DNA from: RGIG9608 sp045602425
Lineage (GTDB): Bacteria > Bacteroidota > Bacteroidia > Bacteroidales > Paludibacteraceae
Direction: 5' to 3'
DNA length: 64,000 bases
NCBI GenBank assembly: GCA_045602425.1
Contig: JAZSBO010000025.1
Span: forward strand, 3,682-67,681
A program made the translations under genes and the position numbers. Shown in pieces: positions 17,770 through 25,669 of this stretch (position 1 is its first letter; each line of letters starts with the position of its first letter). Below the pieces are notes generated by a model. The model saw nothing but the letters and a program-made list of their open reading frames with translations, was not told where the DNA came from and searched no databases.

Positions 17770-17958
17770 ATATTTTTTGTATAACCATTTTAAAACTTTT
17801 TTGCCTATGAAGTAAATGCGTAGTTTCTTACGTACATCTTGAAAATATTGGAAAAGCGTTTTAGCTTTATTCTGTCCACTCAAAAGTTTGGCGACTAATT
17901 GAATACCGACAAGAATACTGCAAAATGCTCGTACTTCAAAGTGCGGGCTTTTAGTTAT
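17770..17958 (-). pseudogene. Decayed minus-strand ORF fragment of unknown origin
   Basis: Between fau and the next gene lie 322 nt without a functional gene. On the minus strand a frame is open from a stop at 17959-17961 down into the end of fau. It reads like real protein (for example HFEVRAFCSILVGIQL then QNKAKTLFQYFQDVRKKLRI), basic and helical, but has no ATG and probably loses meaning around 17770. It could be the C-terminal remnant of a transposase or other mobile gene; I do not recognise the family. The rest of the gap (17960-18091) shows nothing clear to me. Confidence 0.35.
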
Positions 17959-18091
17959 TCAGTCGGTAGGTTACGCCAAACACCTCGAGTGGGAATATAT
18001 TAAAAGTACCGCGCTTTTTTATGTGCGTAAATGAATTTATTTTAGGTACAAACAAATGATGTATTTATTTAATAACTAAAAAGATAAAAAA

Positions 18092-18931
18092 ATGAATAAG
18101 AAATTTTTATTAGCAGCACTTTTTGCTGCATGGTGTTTAGAGTTTGTTACAAGTGTAAGTTTTGCTCAAATAGAAGAACCTAAAACTAAAGTAGCAATCT
18201 ATACAACAGGAGATGTTGATGCAAGTTATAAAAAGGTAATTGGCTCGAAGGTTACCTCTGTTATTACACAAAGTTCGAAATATGCTGCAGTGGAGCGTAC
18301 TGCTGACTTTTTGAATGCATTGTCGCAAGAACACGATTATCAGCGATCGGGAGCGGTAAGCGACAATCAAATTGTTAAAATTGGACAACAATTTGGTGTA
18401 CGCTATGTAGTCGTACTTGACATTTCTGATTTGTTTGGCTCGTTATTTATTTCTGCTCGTATGATAGATGTACGTACTGGCGTTATTGCTTCTTCAGCTG
18501 AAATGGGTGGTGAAATACAATCGATGACGAAATTGATGGAAGTATCTACATCGATTGGAAATGCTATTGTTGGAACTGAAGATTATAAAATAATAGGACC
18601 TTTTTTTAGTATGAAAGATTTATACGGTTATGAAGTAGAGAAAGGGTTTCATATTGCAACTAAAGGCGAGATAGAAAAAATGCAACAAATCTTTTCTATG
18701 CAAGGAAAGACTCTTGAATACCCTATACTTGCGGAAGTAACTAAAAGTAATAATCGCTATAATTACAGTTCATATTATAATTGCTATTATTATGTTAGAG
18801 GAACATTAATAATGAAGGATCACGTCAGTTCTTTTCAAGGCAGTTATGATGCTTCCTACTACTATGATGGTGATGAAAGAATTTACGATTCTACTTTATC
18901 TCCATGTTATATTTATTTAGTAAAAGATTAA
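18092..18931 (+). CDS. CsgG/LpoB-like secreted protein
   Basis: The 279-aa product begins with a cleavable signal peptide (MNKKFLLAALFAAWCLEF ending near VSFAQ). Residues ~30-170 follow the anticodon-binding-like fold seen in CsgG, LpoB and related periplasmic proteins: KTKVAIYTTGDV, YAAVERTADFLNAL, QFGVRYVVVLDIS and ISARMIDVRTGVI. There is no lipobox Cys, so it is probably periplasmic rather than lipid-anchored. The C-terminal ~90 residues are rich in Tyr and Asn and unrelated to anything I know. It stands alone, ended by a strong terminator; no curli genes are nearby, so a curli role is not supported. Confidence 0.7.
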   Translation: MNKKFLLAALFAAWCLEFVTSVSFAQIEEPKTKVAIYTTGDVDASYKKVIGSKVTSVITQSSKYAAVERTADFLNALSQEHDYQRSGAVSDNQIVKIGQQFGVRYVVVLDISDLFGSLFISARMIDVRTGVIASSAEMGGEIQSMTKLMEVSTSIGNAIVGTEDYKIIGPFFSMKDLYGYEVEKGFHIATKGEIEKMQQIFSMQGKTLEYPILAEVTKSNNRYNYSSYYNCYYYVRGTLIMKDHVSSFQGSYDASYYYDGDERIYDSTLSPCYIYLVKD

Positions 18932-18943
18932 ATATAAAGCAAA

Positions 18944-18985
18944 CATAAAAAAAAGAACACATTTTGGTGTGTTCTTTTTTTTATG
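18944..18985. terminator. Strong bidirectional terminator
   Basis: Arms of 18 bp match perfectly (18944-18961 and 18968-18985) around the loop TTTTGG. The core GAACACA/TGTGTTC is flanked by A8 and T8, so it can terminate the CsgG-like gene on the plus strand and the OmpH-like gene on the minus strand. Confidence 0.93.
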
Positions 18986-18999
18986 TTAATTAAGAAAAT

Positions 19000-19587
19000 T
19001 TATTTTTCTGTGTTGTTGAGTAGCTCAAGAATGTCGTTCGAAATGTCGTAGCCCTCTACCGAGAAAAGCACGTTTTCTTGCATAGCACTTGTGGTGAGAA
19101 TCAAGTGATAGCGTTCGTCGCTATTGAAAGTTCTGATAGCATTGTTGATGTCTTCGCGTAGTTGAGCGTTTATTTTTTGCGTTTCGTCCATCAATTCTTG
19201 TGCGAGTTTTTGCTCCAAGTTTTGTAAGTCGCTCTCTTTCTTTTGTAGGCGTTGAGCTTCTTGCTCGGCACGCTCACGGCTCAAGAAAGCGTTGTTTTCA
19301 AGTTTTCGGTTAAATTCTGCTAATTCGTTTTGAAATTTTTGAGCTTTTTCGTTGATGTTCAAGCGTGCATCTTCTTGTTTTTTAATCAAAAGCTCGTTAG
19401 CCTCTTTTGCTACGGTGTAGTTCGACAAAAGCGTGTCGATATTGACAAAAGCAATAGGCATTTTGCTCTCTGGCGTAGTGCATTCGGGCACTGTCAAAAC
19501 TTCGGTTTTAGTCTCTTCTTTTTTATTGCATGCAACAAAAATTGCTGCTAAAAGAACGATAGTAGAAAATAGTGTAATTTTTTTCAT
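19000..19587 (-). CDS. OmpH/Skp-like periplasmic chaperone lipoprotein
   Basis: The 195-aa product has a lipoprotein signal (MKKITLFSTIVLLAAIFVAC, then NKKEE). The mature part starts with IAFVNIDTLLSNYTVAKEA, the OmpH-family first strand, and continues into a long charged coiled coil (about residues 60-140), ending in YHLILTTSAMQENVLFSVEGYDIS. Skp-like proteins hold unfolded outer membrane proteins; lipid-anchored versions are common in Bacteroidota. A longer frame reaches back to 19764, but it lacks the signal peptide at its start and crosses the upstream small gene, so I chose the ATG at 19587. Ended by the shared terminator. Confidence 0.9.
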   Translation of the reverse strand: MKKITLFSTIVLLAAIFVACNKKEETKTEVLTVPECTTPESKMPIAFVNIDTLLSNYTVAKEANELLIKKQEDARLNINEKAQKFQNELAEFNRKLENNAFLSRERAEQEAQRLQKKESDLQNLEQKLAQELMDETQKINAQLREDINNAIRTFNSDERYHLILTTSAMQENVLFSVEGYDISNDILELLNNTEK

Positions 19588-19606
19588 TGTGTTGTTATTT
19601 AAATAG

Positions 19607-19789
19607 TTAATGTTTTTTTTGAGATTCTCTGTCTTGCGAAGTGTAGCACCCGATGCCTCGTTTGTGCATTGCTTTGTTGCTCCCGATATGAATATTCGGG
19701 AACCCTCTCTTCGTAAAAAAAATACGAAATCCGAGCAACAAAACCGCAATGGCAACAATGACAAGTATTACAAGAAAGTGTGTTAACAT
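19607..19789 (-). CDS. Small conserved membrane protein
   Basis: A 60-aa protein with one N-terminal helix (FLVILVIVAIAVLLLGFRIFF) and a short basic tail with FPNIHIGSNKAMHKRGIGC. That tail resembles, as I remember it, small conserved hypothetical proteins of Bacteroidales, which supports a real gene. It stops 19 nt before the OmpH-like start. A CAAATGTA on the plus strand (19813-19820, minus strand TACATTTG) fits the -7 promoter consensus just upstream. Confidence 0.7.
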   Translation of the reverse strand: MLTHFLVILVIVAIAVLLLGFRIFFTKRGFPNIHIGSNKAMHKRGIGCYTSQDRESQKKH

Positions 19790-19861
19790 CGTAGCGTTCT
19801 GTAAAACATTTGCAAATGTAGTATATTTTGCGGAAGAAAGATGTTTATAAACCTTAAAAAA

Positions 19862-20188
19862 CTATTTTGTATCGTTTGGGTATCTGAAGCTTACAATTAA
19901 GTCGATGAGTGCCGCAATGAACAGCACTAACACCCAGCCCGAAAGTTGCATATACATCATTACACCAGCAACGATGAACATCACTGTGCTGATAGCTTCC
20001 ATTGCATTGAGGCGTTTAACCCGATAGTTGCCTGCCGAAATCGTACAAATACGATATATGCACAGCGACACTACACCCGTAGCAAACATATATACGGCAA
20101 ACGACTTTTCGGCAAGAGCAGCAACGGCTCCGCCTACAATGGCTAAATAGCCTGCGAAAAACAATAGAGTGATAAGTGTCTTTTTCAT
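19862..20188 (-). CDS. Conserved membrane protein of unknown function (four helices)
   Basis: The 108-aa product has four hydrophobic segments: ITLLFFAGYLAIVGGAVAAL, FAVYMFATGVVSLCIYRI, AISTVMFIVAGVMMYM and WVLVLFIAALIDLIVSF. It overlaps the preceding ftsB-like gene by 4 nt, so the two are translated together. I do not recognise a named family; in Bacteroidales a short membrane protein after the septum-formation gene is, I believe, common. Confidence 0.75.
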   Translation of the reverse strand: MKKTLITLLFFAGYLAIVGGAVAALAEKSFAVYMFATGVVSLCIYRICTISAGNYRVKRLNAMEAISTVMFIVAGVMMYMQLSGWVLVLFIAALIDLIVSFRYPNDTK

Positions 20189-20493
20189 TCTTCGATAACA
20201 ATAAAAATATCTTCGTTGTCTTTTTTCATTAAAAACTGCTCACGGGCAAATTTCTCTAAATTGCGGTCGTCCGACTGCAATTCGTGAATGCGTTGTTTGT
20301 CGCTTTCGATGAGGTTGTTGTAATATTCAATTTCTTTTTCAAGTTGTTTTATTTTTCGTGTGTTTTTTACACGATCAATAATATTGAAGGAATCGAAAAA
20401 CAGCATATAAATAAAAAATGCAGAAAAAATAATCAAACATAAAAGCACTTTTTTGCTCTTTACTTTTTCGAGAAATTGTTTTATAGCATTCAT
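20185..20493 (-). CDS. Septum formation initiator family protein (FtsB/DivIC)
   Basis: The 102-aa protein has the expected plan: short cytoplasmic N-terminus, one membrane helix (VLLCLIIFSAFFIYMLFF, ~20-37), then a coiled coil (TRKIKQLEKEIEYYNNLIES) and the family motif FAREQFLMKK, where FtsB/DivIC has REkyg/mkk. These proteins link FtsL and FtsQ in the divisome. A -7 promoter element (TATCTTTG on the minus strand, 20513-20520) lies 20 nt upstream. It is divergent from the alpha-L-fucosidase gene. Confidence 0.88.
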   Translation of the reverse strand: MNAIKQFLEKVKSKKVLLCLIIFSAFFIYMLFFDSFNIIDRVKNTRKIKQLEKEIEYYNNLIESDKQRIHELQSDDRNLEKFAREQFLMKKDNEDIFIVIEE

Positions 20494-20512
20494 CGTTTTG
20501 TGAAGTTTTATA

Positions 20513-20520
20513 CAAAGATA
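20513..20520 (-). promoter_or_regulatory. -7 promoter element for the ftsB-like operon
   Basis: Minus strand TATCTTTG, exact match to TAnnTTTG, 20 nt upstream of the start codon. No clear -33 TTTG at the right distance. Confidence 0.5.
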
Positions 20521-20559
20521 CTTCTTTTTGTGAAATTTTAAGTTGAAAAAATAAATCGA

Positions 20560-20567
20560 TATTTTTG
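20560..20567 (+). promoter_or_regulatory. -7 promoter element for the alpha-L-fucosidase gene
   Basis: TATTTTTG, exact match to TAnnTTTG, 27 nt before the ATG at 20594. If it is the promoter, the GTG at 20588 would lie only about 14-15 nt from the transcript start. No good -33 element. Confidence 0.45.
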
Positions 20568-20593
20568 TACTTATTTAATTTAATGCTGTGTTT

Positions 20594-21886
20594 ATGAGAA
20601 AATGTGTGTTTAGCTTGGTTTTTGTTTTTTGTCTTTCGCTTACCTCTTTGGCTCAATATGTGCCTACTGCTGAAAATATGCAAGCTCGCGAAGATTTCCA
20701 AGACAATAAATTCGGTATATTTCTGCATTGGGGTATCTACAGCCTTACGGCTCAAGGCGAGTGGTATATGAATAATCGAAACATTCATCGCAACGAGTAT
20801 GCAAAATTGGCATCGGCGTTTTTCCCTTCGCAATTCAATGCAGCGGAATGGGTGTCGGCCATCAAATCTTCTGGTGCAAAATATATAACAATCACAACTC
20901 GTCATCACGATAGTTTCTCGATGTTTGACACCGAGTTTTCTGATTTTGATATTGTAGATGCAACACCTTTTAAGCGTGATGTTATCAAAGAGCTTGCAGA
21001 CGAGTGCCAAAAGCAAGGTTTGAAATTACATTTTTATTATTCTCATCTTGATTGGAAACGCGATGATTATCCGTTAGGTAAAACAGGGCACGGCACAGGT
21101 CGATCCGAGCAAAAAGGGAATTGGGATAGTTATTATCGGTTTATGAATAATCAATTGACGGAATTGCTGACCAATTACGGACCGATTGGTGCTATTTGGT
21201 TTGATGGTGTTTGGGATCAATCTCCTGATTTTGATTGGCAGTTGGAGAAACAGTATGAGTTGATACACAAATTGCAACCTGCGTGTTTGATAGGGAACAA
21301 TCATCATCGAACACCTATTGCTGGCGAAGATTTTCAAATGTTCGAACGTGATTTGCCCGGCGAAAATAAGGCAGGCTATTCGGCAGGACAAGAGGTTAGT
21401 ACATTACCTCTTGAAACTTGCGAAACGATGAACCGAACATGGGGATACAACATCGAAGACCAAGACTATAAATCTACGGAACAGTTGATTCATCTTTTAG
21501 TGCGTGCTGCTGGAAAAAATGCGAATCTGCTACTGAATGTAGGTCCACAACCGAACGGCGAGTTGCCAACTACGGCTGTGCAACGAATGCAGGAAATAGG
21601 CGAGTGGTTGAAACTCTATGGAGAGACGATTTACGGCACTCGAGCAGGCGATGTTGAACCACATCCGTGGGGCGTTTCTACAAGAAAAAACGATCGACTA
21701 TTTGTTCATATACTTGATTTGCAAGATAAATGTTTGTATATTCCTTTGAAAGCAAAAGTAAAAAGAGCTGTTCAGTTCCTTGACGGTGTTAAGATTGCTT
21801 TTAAGCAAGATGCAGAAGGTGTTTTGCTTCGGCTCCCGAAAGTCCCAAACGAGATTGATTATGTTGTTGAGTTGCAACTGAAATAA
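20594..21886 (+). CDS. Alpha-L-fucosidase, GH29
   Basis: The 430-aa product has a signal peptide (MRKCVFSLVFVFCLSLTSLAQ) and a GH29 barrel: FGIFLHWGIYSL, the YITITTRHHDSFSMFD segment with paired His, LHFYYSHLDWKRDDYP, and IGAIWFDGVWDQ, whose Asp is the nucleophile position. Then come LLNVGPQPNGELP and a C-terminal beta domain. The enzyme removes alpha-linked fucose from glycans in the periplasm or outside. It stands alone rather than in a SusCD locus. A GTG two codons upstream is possible, but the ATG gives the cleaner signal peptide. Confidence 0.95.
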   Translation: MRKCVFSLVFVFCLSLTSLAQYVPTAENMQAREDFQDNKFGIFLHWGIYSLTAQGEWYMNNRNIHRNEYAKLASAFFPSQFNAAEWVSAIKSSGAKYITITTRHHDSFSMFDTEFSDFDIVDATPFKRDVIKELADECQKQGLKLHFYYSHLDWKRDDYPLGKTGHGTGRSEQKGNWDSYYRFMNNQLTELLTNYGPIGAIWFDGVWDQSPDFDWQLEKQYELIHKLQPACLIGNNHHRTPIAGEDFQMFERDLPGENKAGYSAGQEVSTLPLETCETMNRTWGYNIEDQDYKSTEQLIHLLVRAAGKNANLLLNVGPQPNGELPTTAVQRMQEIGEWLKLYGETIYGTRAGDVEPHPWGVSTRKNDRLFVHILDLQDKCLYIPLKAKVKRAVQFLDGVKIAFKQDAEGVLLRLPKVPNEIDYVVELQLK

Positions 21887-21920
21887 TTTGAGAAAAATCC
21901 TTTTCTTTGTCGTATCTTTG
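21887..21920 (+). promoter_or_regulatory. Promoter of dnaX
   Basis: TTTG (21887-21890), 22 nt, TATCTTTG (21913-21920). The -7 box is exact; spacing is slightly long. It overlaps the end of the fucosidase gene and leaves a leader of about 12 nt before dnaX. Confidence 0.55.
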
Positions 21921-21939
21921 CAACAAGTAAAAAAAGTTT

Positions 21940-23670
21940 ATGGAAAATTATATTGTTTCGGCACGTAAATATCGTCCATCAACCTTTCGTTCGGTTGTGG
22001 GGCAGTCGGTTTTAACTACAACCTTAAAAAATGCTATCGCTACGAATCATTTGGCACATGCTTATTTGTTTTGTGGTCCGCGTGGTGTTGGAAAAACTAC
22101 TTGTGCCCGAATTTTTGCAAAAACTATAAATTGTTTTCACCCAACCGAGTCGGGCGAAGCTTGCAACGAATGTGATTCGTGTCGTGGATTTAACGAACAG
22201 CGTTCGTTTAACATTCACGAATTAGATGCAGCCTCAAATAACTCTGTTGAAGAAATCCGAAGTTTGATAGAAAAGGTTCGCATACCGCCGCAAGTTGGTC
22301 GTTATAGTGTTTATATTATTGACGAGGTGCATATGCTTTCTACGGCAGCGTTCAATGCCTTTTTGAAGACATTGGAAGAACCACCTGCTCATGCAGTTTT
22401 TATATTGGCAACAACAGAAAAACATCGTGTTCTTGCTACAATTCTTTCGCGTTGTCAGATTTATGACTTTAATCGAATTACGATTACCGATATGGTAGAG
22501 CATTTGCAGTATGTGGCACAACAAGAGGGTGTCAATGCCGAAACAGAGGCATTGGGTGTGATTGCCCAAAAGGCTGATGGTGGAATGCGTGATGCGTTGT
22601 CAATTTTCGACCAAGTGGTAAGTTTCTGTGGTACAGAGATTACCTATCAAGCAGTGATAGATAATCTGAATGTGCTTGATTATGAATATTATTTCCGATT
22701 GATAACGCTGTTTTTGAATGGTGATGTAGCGAATTCTTTGCTTGTGTTTAATGAAATTCTGAATCGTGGTTTTGATGCACAAAATTTTGTTCAAGGGTTG
22801 GCGATGCATTTCCGTAATTTGCTTACGGCAACCGATGCGTGTACTGTTCCTTTGATGGAAGTGTCTGCCGAAGTACAAAAACGCTATATCGAACAGTCAA
22901 AGCAAGCTCGAGTGAAATTCCTTTATCAAGGTTTGTTGTTGGTAAACGAGTGTGATTTGAATTTCAAACAAAGCAAAAATAAACGTTTGCTTGTAGAATT
23001 GATGTTGATACGTTTGTGTCAACTAACACAGGCGAATGAATCAATAGACGAAAAAAAAAACAATGAATTAGCCCCGATAAAAACAGTAAAACAGCATGTG
23101 GCGATTCCTTATTCTCAAGAGCCACAATCTTTGCCTAAAAAAGAAATTGTAGCAGAACAAAAGAAGATAGAACAGCCATTGCAACAACCAAAAGTTTTTT
23201 CGGGACGAACCGTTTCTATAAATCGCCCTGCTGTTGTAGAAGAAACTCCAGTAACTTCTACAGTAGAATTACTCGTAGAAGATCAGGGACAAGATAAAAA
23301 AGCACGTGAAACATCGTTTACTGATGAGGATTTTCAAAAATACTGGACTGCATTTGCTTCTTCGATCGAAAAAAATGCAAAATTGACAAATACTTTAATA
23401 AATTTTCTTCCACAGCGAGTAGAAGGGACACGTTTTCAAATTTTATTGGCAAACCCCGGTCAGCAAAAAGATGTGCAAGAGGTATTGCCTGCTATTAAGA
23501 AATTTTTGTCAGATAAGTTGAATAATGATTTTTTGACATTTGAAGTTGTCGTTTCTGAAAAAATATTTGAAAATGTAGCGTTTACGCCAGAAGATTGTTG
23601 GGACGTAATGCAAAAAAGCAATCCTTCTCTTGTCGATTTGAAAAAAAATCTTTCGTTAGAAATTCTTTAA
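21940..23670 (+). CDS. dnaX: DNA polymerase III subunits gamma and tau
   Basis: The 576-aa clamp-loader ATPase has ARKYRPSTFRSVVGQ at the start, Walker A GPRGVGKT (residues 46-53), the zinc cysteines C65, C75, C78 and C81, and the Walker B region IIDEVHML followed by the sensor LATTEKHRV. The AAA+ part and collar end near residue 365; a charged linker follows, then a C-terminal domain as in tau proteins. Exactly at the linker start is a run of ten A (23051-23060). A slip there would give a short, gamma-like protein, since both other frames stop within a few codons. MATE follows after 3 nt. Confidence 0.97.
   Translation: MENYIVSARKYRPSTFRSVVGQSVLTTTLKNAIATNHLAHAYLFCGPRGVGKTTCARIFAKTINCFHPTESGEACNECDSCRGFNEQRSFNIHELDAASNNSVEEIRSLIEKVRIPPQVGRYSVYIIDEVHMLSTAAFNAFLKTLEEPPAHAVFILATTEKHRVLATILSRCQIYDFNRITITDMVEHLQYVAQQEGVNAETEALGVIAQKADGGMRDALSIFDQVVSFCGTEITYQAVIDNLNVLDYEYYFRLITLFLNGDVANSLLVFNEILNRGFDAQNFVQGLAMHFRNLLTATDACTVPLMEVSAEVQKRYIEQSKQARVKFLYQGLLLVNECDLNFKQSKNKRLLVELMLIRLCQLTQANESIDEKKNNELAPIKTVKQHVAIPYSQEPQSLPKKEIVAEQKKIEQPLQQPKVFSGRTVSINRPAVVEETPVTSTVELLVEDQGQDKKARETSFTDEDFQKYWTAFASSIEKNAKLTNTLINFLPQRVEGTRFQILLANPGQQKDVQEVLPAIKKFLSDKLNNDFLTFEVVVSEKIFENVAFTPEDCWDVMQKSNPSLVDLKKNLSLEIL
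23051..23060 (+). promoter_or_regulatory. A10 slippery run in dnaX, candidate recoding or transcription-slippage site
   Basis: Ten consecutive A span codons 371-374 (GAA AAA AAA AAC). In the -1 frame the next codons are CAA then TGA (23064-23066); in the +1 frame ACA, ATG, AAT, then TAG (23069-23071). Either slip would end the protein at about 375 residues, right after the clamp-loader collar. Escherichia coli makes gamma by -1 frameshifting on A AAA AAG, and Thermus by transcript slippage on A9, so position and design both fit. Confidence 0.65.
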
Positions 23671-23673
23671 AAC

Positions 23674-25008
23674 ATGGCTAATGTTCACGCTTTAGGTACT
23701 GCAAATGTTCGCAAATTGTTGTGGGAATATTCGCTTCCTGCTATTGTTGCGATGTTGGCATCGTCACTCTACAATATTGTTGATAGCGTTTTTATAGGAC
23801 ATGGTGTTGGGGCATTGGCAATATCAGGGTTAGCTATAACGTTTCCGTTAATGAATCTTTCGGCTGCATTTGGAGCTTTGATAGGAGCTGGAGGTGCTAC
23901 GTTACTTTCGATAAAAATAGGGCAACATGATACCGAAAATGCTGAACGCGTACTGGGTAATATCGTTTCGTTGAATTTGCTTTTAGGAACGATTTTTATG
24001 TTGCTCGGATTAGCTTTCTTGAAACCTATTTTAATGTTTTTTGGAGCAAGTGAAGAAACGCTTCCTTATGCCTACGACTATATGTTTGTATTGTTGCTTG
24101 GTAATGTAATAACGCATTTGTATTTGGGGCTGAATAGTGCGATGCGTTCGACAGGTGCTCCACGTAAAGCTATGTTGACTACACTAATGACTGTGGTTGT
24201 AAATGCTGTACTTGATCCGCTATTTATTTTTGTGTTTGATTGGGGGATACGCGGTGCGGCTATTGCAACGATTATAGCCCAACTTATAGCGTTGATTTTT
24301 GTGGCAGTACACTTTTTGAATCCTCAACGAGAATTGCATTTCAAACGCGGTGTTTTTGCTTTCCGTAGTCGTGTGGTTAGTAGTATATTTTCTGTTGGAA
24401 TGGCTCCATTCGTATTGAATGCATGCTCGTGTTTGGTTGTGGTTGTTATCAATCAATCGTTATTGAAATATGGAGGTGATTTAGCTGTAGGTGCTTATGG
24501 TATTGTTAATCGTATAATGATGTTGTTCGGAATGTTAGTCTTGGGTTTCAATCAAGGTATGCAACCGATAGCAGGTTATAACTATGGAGCATTGAAAATG
24601 GATAGAGTAAAACAAGTGCTAAGGCAAACAATGTTTTATGCATCACTTGTTATGATTGTAGGATTTCTTTTAGTAGAAATATTCCCTGGATTAGTAGCAC
24701 AGATATTTACTACCGATGAGCAACTGAAAGACTTGTCTATAAGAGGTTTGCGTATAGCTTTTGCATTTGCACCTGTAGTTGGTTTTCAGATGGTTGTATC
24801 GAACTTTTTTCAATCAATAGGGCGTGCCTCGAAAGCGGTTTTTCTTTCTTCGACAAGGCAATTATTGTTTTTAGTTCCACTTCTGATTGTTTTGCCTCGT
24901 TTTTTTGGAACGATGGGAGTTTGGATTAGTTTGCCAATTTCTGATGCTATGGCTGCGGTGTTAGCAGCGATAGTGTTGTTCAAAGATAAAACTTTTAATA
25001 CGAAATAA
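23674..25008 (+). CDS. MATE family efflux transporter
   Basis: A 444-aa protein with twelve hydrophobic segments, arranged as two homologous halves. Family features: NVRKLLWEYSLPAIVAMLASSLYNIVD at the start with the ...YNIVDSVFIG pattern, LNLLLGTIFML, and FNQGMQPIAGYNYGA at the start of the second half, the classic MATE P/N-QGYN region. MATE proteins export cationic drugs, metabolites or flavins in exchange for H+ or Na+. The NorM/DinF-type substrate cannot be told. It starts 3 nt after dnaX and is followed 2 nt later by the kinase gene. Confidence 0.93.
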   Translation: MANVHALGTANVRKLLWEYSLPAIVAMLASSLYNIVDSVFIGHGVGALAISGLAITFPLMNLSAAFGALIGAGGATLLSIKIGQHDTENAERVLGNIVSLNLLLGTIFMLLGLAFLKPILMFFGASEETLPYAYDYMFVLLLGNVITHLYLGLNSAMRSTGAPRKAMLTTLMTVVVNAVLDPLFIFVFDWGIRGAAIATIIAQLIALIFVAVHFLNPQRELHFKRGVFAFRSRVVSSIFSVGMAPFVLNACSCLVVVVINQSLLKYGGDLAVGAYGIVNRIMMLFGMLVLGFNQGMQPIAGYNYGALKMDRVKQVLRQTMFYASLVMIVGFLLVEIFPGLVAQIFTTDEQLKDLSIRGLRIAFAFAPVVGFQMVVSNFFQSIGRASKAVFLSSTRQLLFLVPLLIVLPRFFGTMGVWISLPISDAMAAVLAAIVLFKDKTFNTK

Positions 25009-25010
25009 TA

Positions 25011-25631
25011 ATGACAATGGTTAAGCGTGTAATTATAAGTATTGGTCGTGAATTTGGTAGCGGAGGAAGAGTGATTGGTCGGCAGCTTGCAGATAGGCTT
25101 GGAATTGATTATTACGATAAGGAGTTGATGGCTCTAGCAGCAAAAGAATCAGGATTCGGACAAGAATTTTTTGAACGTGCCGATGAGAAACATTCTACAT
25201 TTTCTGCTTTCTCTCAATGGCTGAATGAATCTTTTTCGACTATATCTCGGTCGGAAAATTATATGTCAAACGATTCAATTTTTAAGATGCAAGCAGAGGC
25301 TATTCAACAACTTGCACAGCGAGGCTCGTGTGTCATTGTAGGACGTTGTTCGGATTATATACTGCGGAATGACGAACGTTGTTTGCGAGTGTTTTTGTAT
25401 GCTCCGTTAACTGATCGTATTGCTCGTGTTGCAAAACGTATGAATTTGTCGGAGGAGAAAGCACGTGCTTTGATTGAGGTAGAAGATAAACGTCGTGCGG
25501 AATATTATAATTTTTATTCAAGCAAAACATGGGGAAAGGCTTCTACCTACGATTTGTGTCTGAATGTATCGTTGTTTGGTGAAGAGGGTGTTATTCGTTT
25601 GATAGAATCTGTTGTGAAAAATTGTTTTTAG
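25011..25631 (+). CDS. Cytidylate kinase-like family protein
   Basis: The 206-aa protein has a P-loop variant at the N-terminus, ISIGREFGSGGRVIGRQLADRLG, and further nucleotide kinase features: YYDKELMALAAKESG, CVIVGRCSDYIL and FLYAPLTDRIARVAKRM. It belongs to the cytidylate kinase-like (Cmk2) family rather than canonical CMP kinase; the substrate is not established for most members. A second ATG at 25017 is an equally good start. It may be coupled to the MATE gene (2 nt gap). Confidence 0.85.
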   Translation: MTMVKRVIISIGREFGSGGRVIGRQLADRLGIDYYDKELMALAAKESGFGQEFFERADEKHSTFSAFSQWLNESFSTISRSENYMSNDSIFKMQAEAIQQLAQRGSCVIVGRCSDYILRNDERCLRVFLYAPLTDRIARVAKRMNLSEEKARALIEVEDKRRAEYYNFYSSKTWGKASTYDLCLNVSLFGEEGVIRLIESVVKNCF

Positions 25632-25669
25632 AAAAATGAGATTGTTTAGGTGTTTGTTATAGAAATTCT

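Noticed and set aside
19588..19764. Long N-terminal extension of the OmpH-like protein
   Set aside because: The signal peptide with lipobox starts at 19587, and the extension crosses another small gene.
20375..21016. 213-aa minus-strand ORF overlapping the fucosidase start and ftsB-like gene
   Set aside because: It runs antisense to two real genes or regions and has no recognisable features; both promoters lie inside it.
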